In this document: piece after piece, positions 1-7,753 of the stretch
How positions within the stretch are numbered: position 1 is the stretch's first letter
Layout: every line of letters starts with the position of its first letter
Source of the DNA: Stenotrophomonas sp. UBA2629
GTDB taxonomy: Bacteria > Pseudomonadota > Gammaproteobacteria > Xanthomonadales > Xanthomonadaceae
Reading direction: 5' to 3'
NCBI GenBank assembly: GCA_002359895.1
Contig: DEOB01000010.1
Location: 15,075-79,074, forward strand
Length of the DNA: 64,000 bases
Notes under the pieces: model-generated
Told to the model about the DNA's origin: nothing
Database searches by the model: none
The model's input: only the letters and a program-made list of their open reading frames with translations
Translations under genes and position numbers: made by a program

Positions 1-1
1 G

Positions 2-646
2 CTGATCTCCATCCCCACCGGGGTGAAGGTGTTCAACTGGGTGAGCACGATGTGGGAGGGCTCGCTCACGTTCGAGACGCCGATGCTGTTCTCCATCTCG
101 TTCGTCATCCTGTTCACCATCGGCGGTTTTTCCGGATTGATGCTGGCCATCGTGCCGGCCGATTTCCAATACCACGACACGTACTTCGTGGTGGCGCATT
201 TCCACTACGTGCTGGTCACCGGCGCGGTGTTGGCGCTGATTGCGGCGGTGTACTACTGGTGGCCCAAGTGGACCGGGCGCATGTACAACGAGTTCTGGGG
301 CAAGGTGCACTTCTGGTGGACGATGGTGTTCGTCAACCTGCTGTTCTTCCCGCAGCACTTCCTCGGCCTGGCCGGCATGCCGCGTCGTATTCCCGATTAC
401 AACCCGGTGTTTGCCGACTGGAACCTGGTCAGCTCGATCGGCGCGTTCGGCATGTTCGTCACGCCGTTCATGATGGCGGCGATTCTGTTGTCGTCACTGC
501 GTAACGGCAAGCGTGCCCAAGCGCGTGCGTGGGAAGGGGCAAAGGGCCTGGAGTGGACCATTCCATCGCCGGCACCGGCACACACCTTCACGGTGCCACC
601 GGTGATCAAGCCGGGTGACCTGGCCCATGACGATGTCACCCATTGA
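2..646 (+). CDS. ctaD: Cytochrome c oxidase subunit I (aa3 type), C-terminal part; 5' end lies outside the window
   Basis: This is the last part of the heme-copper oxidase catalytic subunit, which reduces oxygen in the inner membrane and pumps protons. The reading frame is open from the first bases of the window, so the start is upstream. The segment HDTYFVVAHFHYV carries the closely spaced histidines that bind heme a and a3 in subunit I, and several membrane helices follow. The soluble tail ends about 60 residues after the last helix. It is followed closely by ctaG and ctaE, as in other aa3 oxidase operons. The identification is secure; only the truncation by the window edge limits it. Confidence 0.96.
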   Translation: MISIPTGVKVFNWVSTMWEGSLTFETPMLFSISFVILFTIGGFSGLMLAIVPADFQYHDTYFVVAHFHYVLVTGAVLALIAAVYYWWPKWTGRMYNEFWGKVHFWWTMVFVNLLFFPQHFLGLAGMPRRIPDYNPVFADWNLVSSIGAFGMFVTPFMMAAILLSSLRNGKRAQARAWEGAKGLEWTIPSPAPAHTFTVPPVIKPGDLAHDDVTH

Positions 647-659
647 GGAGCCGCAGCTG

Positions 660-797
660 ATGCACAACGACAAGCAATGGCAGCCTGAGGAAATGGCACT
701 GCGTCGCCGCCGTTCGCGGCGCACGGCGCTGGTGGTGGGCCTGGTGGCGGTGGCTGTGTATGTCGGTTTCATCCTGTCCGGAGTGCTCGCACATTGA
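660..797 (+). CDS. Small single-helix membrane protein between ctaD and ctaG
   Basis: This frame encodes 45 residues: a charged N-terminus with an arginine-rich patch (RRRRSRR) followed by one hydrophobic helix of about 20 residues, giving a predicted inside-positive single-pass protein. The ATG at 660 is preferred over upstream in-frame ATGs because GAGGAG lies about ten bases before it. Its stop overlaps the TTG start of ctaG, which suggests translational coupling. Small uncharacterised membrane proteins are common at this place in aa3 oxidase operons. A role in oxidase assembly or as a minor subunit is inferred only from position. Confidence 0.7.
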   Translation: MHNDKQWQPEEMALRRRRSRRTALVVGLVAVAVYVGFILSGVLAH

Positions 798-1381
798 GCA
801 CGCCCGCGCCCAAGCCCGCACGCAATGCCGGCATGGTCCGGCTGATCGGCGTGGCGCTGGCGGTGTTCGTGCTGACGTTTTCGTTGGTGCCGCTGTACCG
901 CATTGCCTGCGAGAAAGTGTTTGGCGTGCGCCTGGAGCGCGGTGCCAGCTCGGGCGTAGCCACGCATGCCGGTGATACCAAGCGCACGGTGCGGGTGGAG
1001 TTTGATGGAGGCGTCAATTCAAAACTGCCGTGGGCGTTTCATCCCGAAAGATTGACGATGGATGTGGTGCCGGGCGAGTTGAACGAGGCGCTGTACTTTG
1101 CGCGCAACGACAGCGAACGCGCGCTGGTAGGCAGCGCGGTGCCGTCGGTGGCGCCGGCCCGCGCATCGGGTTATTTCAACAAGACCGAGTGTTTCTGTTT
1201 CACCGCACAGACGCTGCAGGCCGGCGAGCAGCGGGAGATGCCGGTGCGCTTCATCGTTGATCCGGATCTGCCGGCCGACGTGAAGACCATCACCCTGTCC
1301 TACACGTTCTACAAGAATGATGTGCTGAGCGAGCAGCTGGCGCCGGCTTCAGCCGCCACCGCTGCGCACGCAGCTCCCTGA
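794..1381 (+). CDS. ctaG: Cytochrome c oxidase copper-B assembly protein, CtaG/Cox11 family
   Basis: The 195-residue product has one N-terminal membrane helix (about residues 14-36) and a periplasmic beta-rich domain. The copper-binding motif CFCF is at residues 133-136, and the conserved membrane-proximal cysteine is at residue 39 (RIACEKVFG). Cox11 proteins deliver copper to the CuB site of subunit I. The start is a TTG that overlaps the stop of the preceding small gene. The gene lies between ctaD and ctaE, the usual order. Length and motifs are typical and nothing appears damaged. Confidence 0.96.
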   Translation: MSTPAPKPARNAGMVRLIGVALAVFVLTFSLVPLYRIACEKVFGVRLERGASSGVATHAGDTKRTVRVEFDGGVNSKLPWAFHPERLTMDVVPGELNEALYFARNDSERALVGSAVPSVAPARASGYFNKTECFCFTAQTLQAGEQREMPVRFIVDPDLPADVKTITLSYTFYKNDVLSEQLAPASAATAAHAAP

Positions 1382-1402
1382 TCACGGACCCGGAAGCGAG
1401 CC

Positions 1403-2278
1403 ATGGCCCATAACACGCCTGATGCCAACGTCTACTTCGTGCCGAGCCATAGCAAATGGCCCTTTGTCGGCTCGATCGCCATGCTGGTGTTGATGGTGGG
1501 GGTAGCCAGTTGGCTTAACGACACCAGCTGGGGGCAGTGGACGTTCTTCGCCGGGTTGGCGATGTTGATACTCACCCTGTTCCTCTGGTTCGGCGATGTC
1601 ATCCGCGAGTCGGTGGCGGGTAATTACAACCGTCAGGTGGATGGCTCGTTCCGGATGGGGATGATCTGGTTCATCTTCTCCGAGGTGATGTTCTTTGCCG
1701 CCTTCTTTGGTGCGCTGTTCTACACCCGCAACCTGGGCCTGCCGTGGCTGGGTGGGGAAGGCCAGGGTGGGGCGACCAACGAGCTCCTGTGGGGAGGCTA
1801 TTCGACAGCGTGGCCGACCAACGGCCCGGCCGATATCGGCGGGGCGTTCCAGACCATTCCGGCCTGGGGCCTGCCCCTGCTCAATACGCTGATCCTGTTG
1901 ACCTCCGGCATCACGCTGACCATCGCTCACCACGCGCTCAAAGCCGGCAACCGCAAGCAGCTGCTGATATGGCTGGGCGTGACCGTGGTGTTGGGCTGCG
2001 TGTTCTTGTTCTTCCAGGCCGAGGAATACATCCACGCCTACAAAGAACTGAACCTGACGATGGGCTCGGGCATTTACGGCTCCACGTTCTTCCTGCTCAC
2101 CGGCTTCCACGGCGCACATGTGGCGCTGGGTACCATCATGTTGACGGTGATGTGGTTCCGCGCGGCCAAGGGGCACTTCAGCCGGGACAACCACTTCGGC
2201 TTTGAAGCCGCAGCGTGGTACTGGCATTTCGTCGACGTGGTGTGGCTGATGCTGTTCCTGTTTGTCTACGTGCTCTGA
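1403..2278 (+). CDS. ctaE: Cytochrome c oxidase subunit III
   Basis: This 291-residue protein has seven predicted membrane helices and the subunit III signatures, including FYTRNLGLPWLGG and the C-terminal EAAAWYWHFVDVVWL block. It is a non-catalytic core subunit that stabilises subunit I and proton uptake. The ATG at 1403 follows a GGAAGCGAG ribosome-binding region, 21 bases after ctaG. It ends the first co-directional run of oxidase genes. A DUF2909-like gene on the other strand then separates it from SURF1. Confidence 0.96.
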   Translation: MAHNTPDANVYFVPSHSKWPFVGSIAMLVLMVGVASWLNDTSWGQWTFFAGLAMLILTLFLWFGDVIRESVAGNYNRQVDGSFRMGMIWFIFSEVMFFAAFFGALFYTRNLGLPWLGGEGQGGATNELLWGGYSTAWPTNGPADIGGAFQTIPAWGLPLLNTLILLTSGITLTIAHHALKAGNRKQLLIWLGVTVVLGCVFLFFQAEEYIHAYKELNLTMGSGIYGSTFFLLTGFHGAHVALGTIMLTVMWFRAAKGHFSRDNHFGFEAAAWYWHFVDVVWLMLFLFVYVL

Positions 2279-2323
2279 GTTGGAGCAGGCGACATCAACG
2301 CAGCAGCGGCGTTGAGGTGACGA

Positions 2324-2348
2324 CGCGGGTGGCAGGAGCTCACCCGCG
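2324..2348. terminator. Weak hairpin between convergent ctaE and the DUF2909 gene
   Basis: CGCGGGTG at 2324-2331 pairs with CACCCGCG at 2341-2348, and the flanking GACGA/TCGTC bases extend the stem imperfectly. It lies between two genes that converge, where a bidirectional terminator is expected. There is no clear T-run on either strand, so it may be only a structured 3' end. Confidence 0.35.
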
Positions 2349-2377
2349 AGTGTCGTCGAAAGTCCGGCGACCTTGCG

Positions 2378-2596
2378 TCAACCGCCCACGCCGTGCGGCT
2401 TGATCCAGCCGCTGTAGATGCCTACCGCCACCAACAGGATCAACACCACCGAAAGCACAATGCGCCGCGTCAGCGCGTTGACCGTGCGCTTGGTCTGGCC
2501 GCGATCAATCATCAGGTAGTAAAGGCCCGCCCCCAGATTCCAGACGATGACGATCAGAAACGCGATTACCAGCAGGGTCTTCAACGAATCATTCAT
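2378..2596 (-). CDS. Twin-transmembrane protein, DUF2909-like
   Basis: The 72-residue product has two hydrophobic helices (about residues 7-29 and 46-66) separated by a short basic loop with RGQTKRT. This is the pattern of the DUF2909 'twin transmembrane' family often found next to cytochrome oxidase assembly genes. It is encoded on the strand opposite to its neighbours, between ctaE and SURF1. Its biochemical role is unknown. Linkage to the oxidase cluster suggests, but does not show, a role in respiration or assembly. Confidence 0.75.
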   Translation of the reverse strand: MNDSLKTLLVIAFLIVIVWNLGAGLYYLMIDRGQTKRTVNALTRRIVLSVVLILLVAVGIYSGWIKPHGVGG

Positions 2597-2653
2597 GCGC
2601 GGCTCGATGGGTGGATGGGCAGGGCTATATCACCTGCTTGAGGCCGACTTGTC

Positions 2654-3394
2654 ATGACGCGACAGCACACAGGATTTCTGGGTTGGCTGTTGGCATTGGT
2701 GGTGGCCGGTGTGTTCTGCGGTTTCGGCGCCTGGCAACTGCAGCGCATGCATCAGAAGCAGGCCATGTTGGAGCAGGTGCCGGCAAATGGCACGGCGGCA
2801 GTGACACTGGATCAGGCCCTGCGCACGCCACAGGCACTGCACTGGTTGCGCGACCGGCTGCAGTTTCTGCCCGGCACGGTGCTGCTGGACAACCAACTGC
2901 GTGACGGCCGTGCCGGAGTAAAGGTGTATCAAGCCGCGCGTGCGGTTGAGGGGGCGGCGGTGCTGGTGGACCTGGGTTGGCTGCCACTTCCGGCAGACCG
3001 CCAAATGCCAACGGTGGTGCCGCAGCAGGGCGCACAGGTGCTGGAAGGGCTTTGGGCGCCGGCGCCATCGTCGGGGTTGACGCTGGGGCCGCCGCTGAGC
3101 GCCACACCGCAAGCGCAGACCTGGTTGGCAACGCGGTTGGAGTTACCCGCCATCGCGCAGCAGCTGGGGTTGCCGCCGGATGGGTTGGCGCCGCGTGTGC
3201 TGCGACTGGATCCCGCGTTGTCGCTGGGTTACACGCGTGACCTGGAGCTGCTGCCCAACACCTTGCCGCCTTCCCGGCACCTGGGCTATGCGGTGCAATG
3301 GTTCGGCATGGCGCTGGCGGTGCTGGCCATTGCCGGGATACTGCACTGGCGGCGTCGCGCTCGCCGCGCGCGGCAGGGCGGGGGAAATCCGTGA
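2654..3394 (+). CDS. SURF1 family cytochrome oxidase biogenesis protein
   Basis: This 246-residue protein has the SURF1 layout. There is a first membrane helix near residues 10-30, a periplasmic domain, and a second helix near 215-235 followed by a basic tail. The N-terminal GFGAWQLQRMHQKQ resembles the conserved G-x-W-Q-L-x-R segment. SURF1 helps insert heme a into subunit I. The gene lies in the same run as the SCO-like gene, ctaA and ctaB, so the module covers both copper and heme assembly. Confidence 0.92.
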   Translation: MTRQHTGFLGWLLALVVAGVFCGFGAWQLQRMHQKQAMLEQVPANGTAAVTLDQALRTPQALHWLRDRLQFLPGTVLLDNQLRDGRAGVKVYQAARAVEGAAVLVDLGWLPLPADRQMPTVVPQQGAQVLEGLWAPAPSSGLTLGPPLSATPQAQTWLATRLELPAIAQQLGLPPDGLAPRVLRLDPALSLGYTRDLELLPNTLPPSRHLGYAVQWFGMALAVLAIAGILHWRRRARRARQGGGNP

Positions 3395-3473
3395 CTTCAT
3401 TGTGGGAATCCGCCCCATCTGCCGCAGCTCCAATCACCGCCGCGCAACCTCTTCACATGGGAAACTGCCACGC

Positions 3474-4049
3474 ATGAATGCCCTTACGCCCGACCAGCTC
3501 GCCGTCCGCAACCGTGGCCGTCGGGTGCTTTTGCTGATCTTCGCCATGTTTTTCGGCTCGATGGCATTGGCAGGCATCCTGCGTTTTTCGGGTTGGACGC
3601 CGCAGATCAGCCGCAATCACGGTCAGCTGTACGAGCCGGCGATTGATCTGCGTGGCGAGCATCTGCAGCTGGCTGATGGCCAGGCGTATCCGTGGAACCC
3701 GGAAGCGCGCATGTGGCGGATCGTGCTCGCCCCCGATGCCAACTGCGCACCAGACTGCGTCACTTTGTCGCAGCAGTTGGACAAGGTGTGGCAGCTGTTC
3801 GGCCATAACGCCGATAATGTCGAGATATTGTGGCTGGGTACGCCACCTGCGCAGGTGGCGGCAATGCCGGCACTGAAGGTGATGCAGGCCCAGCCCGCGT
3901 TCCGGGCCAAGCTGCCGGGTGTTGACGACCCGGCCGGAACCCCGGTGTATGTGATTGATCCCAATGGCTTTGTGGTGTTGCGCTATGCGCCGGGTTTTGA
4001 ACCGGGTGGATTGCGGGCCGACCTTTCCAGGCTGTTGAAACTGAAGTGA
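3474..4049 (+). CDS. SCO-like thioredoxin-fold membrane protein, probably an oxidase assembly factor
   Basis: The product has 191 residues, a single N-terminal membrane helix (about residues 17-37) and a periplasmic domain. A CxxxC pair is at residues 91 and 95 (NCAPDC), and the C-terminal segment YVIDPNGFVVLRYAPG resembles the end of SCO1/SenC proteins. SCO proteins use CxxxC plus a distal histidine to load the CuA site of subunit II. I do not see the usual distal histidine motif, so copper binding is uncertain and a thiol-reductase role is possible. The ATG at 3474 was chosen because it precedes the membrane anchor. ctaA follows 10 bases later. Confidence 0.7.
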   Translation: MNALTPDQLAVRNRGRRVLLLIFAMFFGSMALAGILRFSGWTPQISRNHGQLYEPAIDLRGEHLQLADGQAYPWNPEARMWRIVLAPDANCAPDCVTLSQQLDKVWQLFGHNADNVEILWLGTPPAQVAAMPALKVMQAQPAFRAKLPGVDDPAGTPVYVIDPNGFVVLRYAPGFEPGGLRADLSRLLKLK

Positions 4050-4059
4050 GTCTCGTTCG

Positions 4060-5223
4060 ATGAATGCCACTGCGCGTCCGGCGCTGTATCGCAATTTCCA
4101 CCGCCTGGCGTGGTTCGCACTGATCATGACCGCGAGCACGATCATGTTCGGCTCGTTCGTACGGCTGTCCGATGCCGGCCTGAGCTGCCCGGATTGGCCC
4201 ACCTGCTACGGCCGTGTCACCTGGCCGCAGACGCAGATGGAGGCGGCCCAGCATGTGGCCAGCGAGATCCGTCCGCTGGAGAGCCACAAGGCATGGCGTG
4301 AGCAGGTGCACCGCTTCCTGGCCGGTCTGCTGGGCGTGGAAGTGCTGACGCTGGCGCTGCTGGCCGCACGCAGGCGCAAGCACGGCATCGCCCAGATCGT
4401 CACCGCATCGGCGCTGGTGGCGTTGGCGATACCGCTGTACATGCGCGGCGAACATGTCGCCTCCAGCGTTTTGGCCATCGGCGGTGAGGCGATTCTGCTG
4501 CTGGCCGCGCTGCGCTGGTCCAACATCGATCTGGCCCGCTCTGCGGTGCTGACTTTGGCGGTGGTGGTGTTCCAGGCCCTGCTGGGCATGTGGACGGTGA
4601 CGTGGCTGCTCAAGCCCATCGTGGTGATGGGGCATCTGCTTGGCGGCATGTTGATGTTCGGCATGCTGGTGTGGATGGCGTGGAAGGCGACCAACCTGCC
4701 GATCACCCTGGCCGAAGCACCGCGTCTACGCTGGTGGCTGCGCGGCGGTGTGGCGTTGCTGGTGCTGCAGATTGCGTTGGGCGGCTGGGTCAGTTCCAAC
4801 TACGCGGCCTTGGCCTGCGGCGGCGGTAGTGCGTCGCTGGACAACTTCCCGCGTTGCGTCAGCCAATGGTGGCCGCAGCAGAACTACACCGAAGGCTTCA
4901 CCCTGTGGCGTGGCATCGGCGTGGATTACGAAGGTGGCGTGCTGGATGGTGCCTCGCGTATCGCCATCCAGATGGCGCACCGGATGATGGCCATCGTGGT
5001 GTCGCTGTATCTGCTGGTGTTGTCGGTGCGCCTGTTCCGCTTGCCGGGCATGCGCGTCTGGGCGACCACGCTGGGCGTGCTGGTGCTGCTGCAGGTCACG
5101 CTGGGCGTGCTCAACGTCAAGCTGGCGCTGCCGCTGCTGGTGGCCGTGCTGCACAGCGGCGGTGCGGTGGCCCTGTTGTTTGTACTGGTCACGCTGTTGG
5201 CGCGACTGCGCGCTCCGGAGTGA
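4060..5223 (+). CDS. ctaA: Heme A synthase (CtaA/COX15)
   Basis: This 387-residue inner-membrane protein has about eight helices. It carries the N-terminal signature GSFVRLSDAGLSCPDWPTC with a periplasmic cysteine pair. Heme-ligand histidines occur in EQVHRFLAG, VMGHLLGG, MAHRMMA and VLHSGG. It oxidises the C8 methyl of heme O to make heme A. It starts 10 bases after the SCO-like gene and ends just before ctaB, which makes its substrate, so the two are almost certainly co-transcribed. Confidence 0.96.
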   Translation: MNATARPALYRNFHRLAWFALIMTASTIMFGSFVRLSDAGLSCPDWPTCYGRVTWPQTQMEAAQHVASEIRPLESHKAWREQVHRFLAGLLGVEVLTLALLAARRRKHGIAQIVTASALVALAIPLYMRGEHVASSVLAIGGEAILLLAALRWSNIDLARSAVLTLAVVVFQALLGMWTVTWLLKPIVVMGHLLGGMLMFGMLVWMAWKATNLPITLAEAPRLRWWLRGGVALLVLQIALGGWVSSNYAALACGGGSASLDNFPRCVSQWWPQQNYTEGFTLWRGIGVDYEGGVLDGASRIAIQMAHRMMAIVVSLYLLVLSVRLFRLPGMRVWATTLGVLVLLQVTLGVLNVKLALPLLVAVLHSGGAVALLFVLVTLLARLRAPE

Positions 5224-5227
5224 TGGC

Positions 5228-6121
5228 ATGAAGACGACGTGGCGTGATTATTGGGACCTGACCAAGCCCAAGGTGGTGGCCTTGATTGTGTTCACCGCGC
5301 TGGTGGGCATGTGCCTGGCCATTCCAACGGTGCCGACCACCGCGCAGGCGGTGTCGGGTGTTTTGGGTTTCCTGGGTATCTGGCTGGCCGCCTCGGCGGC
5401 GGCGGCAATCAACCAACTATTGGATGCGCGCATCGACGCGCAGATGGCGCGCACGTCATGGCGCCCGCTGGTGGTGGGTAAGGTGTCGCCACGCCAGGTA
5501 CTGGTGTTTGCCGGCGCGTTGAGCGCGCTGTCGATGACCATCCTGGTGCTTTGGGTGAACGTGATCACCGCGGTGCTCACCTTCGCCTCGCTGATCGGCT
5601 ATGCGGTCATTTACACCGTGTACCTGAAGCGTGCGACCTCGCAGAACATCGTCATCGGCGGCTTGGCCGGTGCCACACCGCCGCTGTTGGGTTGGGCGGC
5701 CGTGACCGGCATGCAGGGCAGCTCCGACTGGGCCTATGCCTCGCTGCTGGTGTTGATCATCTTCATCTGGACGCCGCCGCACTTCTGGGCGCTGGCGATC
5801 TTCCGCCGTGCCGACTACGCAAAGGCCGATGTGCCGATGCTGCCGGTCACCCACGGCGTGCCGCATACGCGCAAGCAGATTCTGGCGTACTCGGTGGTGC
5901 TGGCAATCGTGACGTTGCTGCCGGTGGCCATTGGCATGAGCGGCATGTTCTACCTGGGCGGCGCCACCGTGCTGAACATCGTGTTCCTCTGGTATGCGTG
6001 GAAAATGCAGAACCCGCCGGACGAAATGTTCAACATGAAGATGTTCGGCTACTCCATCGTCTACCTGATGGCGCTGTTCGCCTTCCTGCTGGTGGACCAT
6101 TGGTTGATGCCTTGGCTGTAA
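5228..6121 (+). CDS. ctaB: Protoheme IX farnesyltransferase (heme O synthase)
   Basis: The 297-residue UbiA-family prenyltransferase has multiple membrane helices. The first aspartate-rich motif is LDARIDAQMARTSWRPL, and the conserved FIWTPPHFWALAI lies in the second half. It adds a farnesyl group to heme B to give heme O, the substrate of CtaA. The ATG at 5228 is four bases after the ctaA stop and begins MKTTWRDYWDLTKPKV, a typical N-terminus. It closes the oxidase and heme A cluster. Confidence 0.96.
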   Translation: MKTTWRDYWDLTKPKVVALIVFTALVGMCLAIPTVPTTAQAVSGVLGFLGIWLAASAAAAINQLLDARIDAQMARTSWRPLVVGKVSPRQVLVFAGALSALSMTILVLWVNVITAVLTFASLIGYAVIYTVYLKRATSQNIVIGGLAGATPPLLGWAAVTGMQGSSDWAYASLLVLIIFIWTPPHFWALAIFRRADYAKADVPMLPVTHGVPHTRKQILAYSVVLAIVTLLPVAIGMSGMFYLGGATVLNIVFLWYAWKMQNPPDEMFNMKMFGYSIVYLMALFAFLLVDHWLMPWL

Positions 6122-6176
6122 GCGGGGCATCTCGACGCGGCGGTTTGCCCGCCGGGCATTGCGATGTGCATCTGTT

Positions 6177-6202
6177 GCCGCAGCGGGCCATGCCGCTGCG
6201 GC
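6177..6202. terminator. Hairpin between convergent ctaB and the SBF transporter gene
   Basis: GCCGCAGCGG at 6177-6186 pairs perfectly with CCGCTGCGGC at 6193-6202 around a six-base loop. It lies in the 94-base gap between two convergent genes, so it can serve both. There is no strong T-run, so its efficiency as an intrinsic terminator is unclear. Confidence 0.5.
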
Positions 6203-6215
6203 TGTCACGGTTGGG

Positions 6216-7220
6216 TTAGGTCTTGTCCGCGTTTGCTGCCTGACGTGCATACCGTTGCGCCACCACCGAGCAGACGATCAGCTGGATCTGGTGGTAGATC
6301 ATGATCGGCAGCACGATGGCGCCGAGGCTGCCGCCGGCAAACAACACTTTGGCGATCGGCACGCCGGTGGCCAGGCTCTTCTTGGAGCCGCAGAACACGA
6401 TGGGGATCTCGTCGAAACGGCTGAACCCAAGGCGCCGCGCCAACCAGGTGATGCCGGGCATGGCGATGGCCAGCAGCACCACTGCGACCAAGGCCGCAGT
6501 AAGCAGCGAGCTGACCGGTGTCTTGGTCCATAGCCCTTCGTTGACCGATTCGCCGAACGCGGCGTAGACCACCAGCAGCACCGTGCCCTGGTCGGTGTAA
6601 CGCAGCAACGCGCGCTGCTTCTCCACCCACTTGGCAATCCACGGGCGCAGCAGGTGGCCGGCGACGAACGGCACCAGCAGCTGCAGCATGATCGCGCCCA
6701 CCGCATGCAGCGGGTTGCTCATGCCGCCCTGTGAGCCGGCCAACAGCGTCATCAGCAGCGGTGTCAGGAACACACCGAGGATGCTGGACAACGATGCCGC
6801 GCACACTGCCGCCGGGACATTGCCACCGGCCATCGAGGTGAAGGCGATGGACGACTGCACGGTGGACGGCAGCGCGCACAGAAACAACACGCCGATATAC
6901 AGATCAGGTGTGAGCAAGGTGCCGGACAAGGGTTTGAATGCCAGCCCGACCAGCGGGAACAGCACGAACGTGCAGACCAGGATCACGATATGCAGGCGCC
7001 AATGCAGCATGCCGGCAATGATGGATTCACGCGGCAGGCGCGCACCGTGCAGGAAGAACAGCGCGGCGATGGCGAAATCGGTGAAGTGGTCGAAGCCGCG
7101 CGCGGCGGCGCCGGTCATCGGTAGCACGCTGGCCAGGACGACGGTGGCCAGCAGGGCGAGGGTGAAGTTGTCCGGTCGCAGTCGCGACCACCAGCGCATC
7201 ATCGGCAGAAGACTCCTCAA
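6216..7220 (-). CDS. SBF-like (bile acid:sodium symporter family) membrane transporter
   Basis: The product is 334 residues of nearly continuous hydrophobic helices with the ten-helix SBF-like layout of the YfeH group. Segments such as FLCALPSTVQSSIAFTSMAGG and FCGSKKSLATGVPIAKVLF match the conserved crossing regions. Family members carry organic anions with sodium, but the substrate of this subgroup is not settled. It is the last gene of a leftward run: the phosphatase-like gene is 21 bases upstream and dnaG precedes that, so co-transcription is plausible. Confidence 0.88.
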   Translation of the reverse strand: MRSLLPMMRWWSRLRPDNFTLALLATVVLASVLPMTGAAARGFDHFTDFAIAALFFLHGARLPRESIIAGMLHWRLHIVILVCTFVLFPLVGLAFKPLSGTLLTPDLYIGVLFLCALPSTVQSSIAFTSMAGGNVPAAVCAASLSSILGVFLTPLLMTLLAGSQGGMSNPLHAVGAIMLQLLVPFVAGHLLRPWIAKWVEKQRALLRYTDQGTVLLVVYAAFGESVNEGLWTKTPVSSLLTAALVAVVLLAIAMPGITWLARRLGFSRFDEIPIVFCGSKKSLATGVPIAKVLFAGGSLGAIVLPIMIYHQIQLIVCSVVAQRYARQAANADKT

Positions 7221-7241
7221 ACGTGGGTGGATGGGGGGCGG

Positions 7242-7736
7242 TCAGGGCTTGTCGGCACCCAAGGCGGCGCGTGCGGCAGGTTCCAATGACGTCATTCCGG
7301 CATCGCGGCCCAGCTGCAATGCGGTATCCACGGGCGCGCCTTCAAGCCGTGCATTGATCAGCGACAGCAGCGCGCCGGCGCGATTGCCCGAAGCGCAGTG
7401 CAACAGCGTTTTGCCGTCATCCTGCTTGAGCAGGCGTTGCAGTGTGCGCGCGTTGTCGTCGGTGATGCCGCTGGCGCCGGCAATGGGCAGGCGCACATAG
7501 CGCAGGCCGAGTTGTTCGGCCAACGCGGCTTCGTCGTAGCCGCGATCTTCATCAGGTTGGCGTAGATCGATGACGGTAGTGACGCCGGCGGCTGCCGCTT
7601 CGCGCAGTTGTTGCGCGCTGGGTTGGCCGGCGGTGTAAAGCCCGGCGCGTGGTTGGCGGAAGGCGGGCTCGTTGGCAGAGGCAACGATGGAGAGGGCGAG
7701 CAGAAAGAGCAGCGGGAAGGTTCGGTAGACGTTCAT
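7242..7736 (-). CDS. Exported phosphatase-like protein (DUF442/BLH-type dual-specificity phosphatase fold)
   Basis: This 164-residue protein has a signal peptide (about residues 1-21). The remainder resembles the DSP/PTP-like DUF442 family, with FRQPRAGLYTAGQPS near the start. The catalytic-type loop HCASGNRAGA has a C-x4-R spacing, as in BLH-type proteins, instead of the C-x5-R of true tyrosine phosphatases. Members are linked to sulfide or thiol chemistry in other bacteria, but the activity here is unknown. It begins 17 bases after dnaG and may share its transcript. Confidence 0.75.
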   Translation of the reverse strand: MNVYRTFPLLFLLALSIVASANEPAFRQPRAGLYTAGQPSAQQLREAAAAGVTTVIDLRQPDEDRGYDEAALAEQLGLRYVRLPIAGASGITDDNARTLQRLLKQDDGKTLLHCASGNRAGALLSLINARLEGAPVDTALQLGRDAGMTSLEPAARAALGADKP

Positions 7737-7753
7737 CGTGCTTTCCTCGCGCT

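Noticed and set aside
1382..2227. A 281-codon frame opposite to ctaE
   Set aside because: Histidine-, glutamine- and arginine-rich composition typical of the antisense of a GC-rich gene; ctaE on the other strand is certain.
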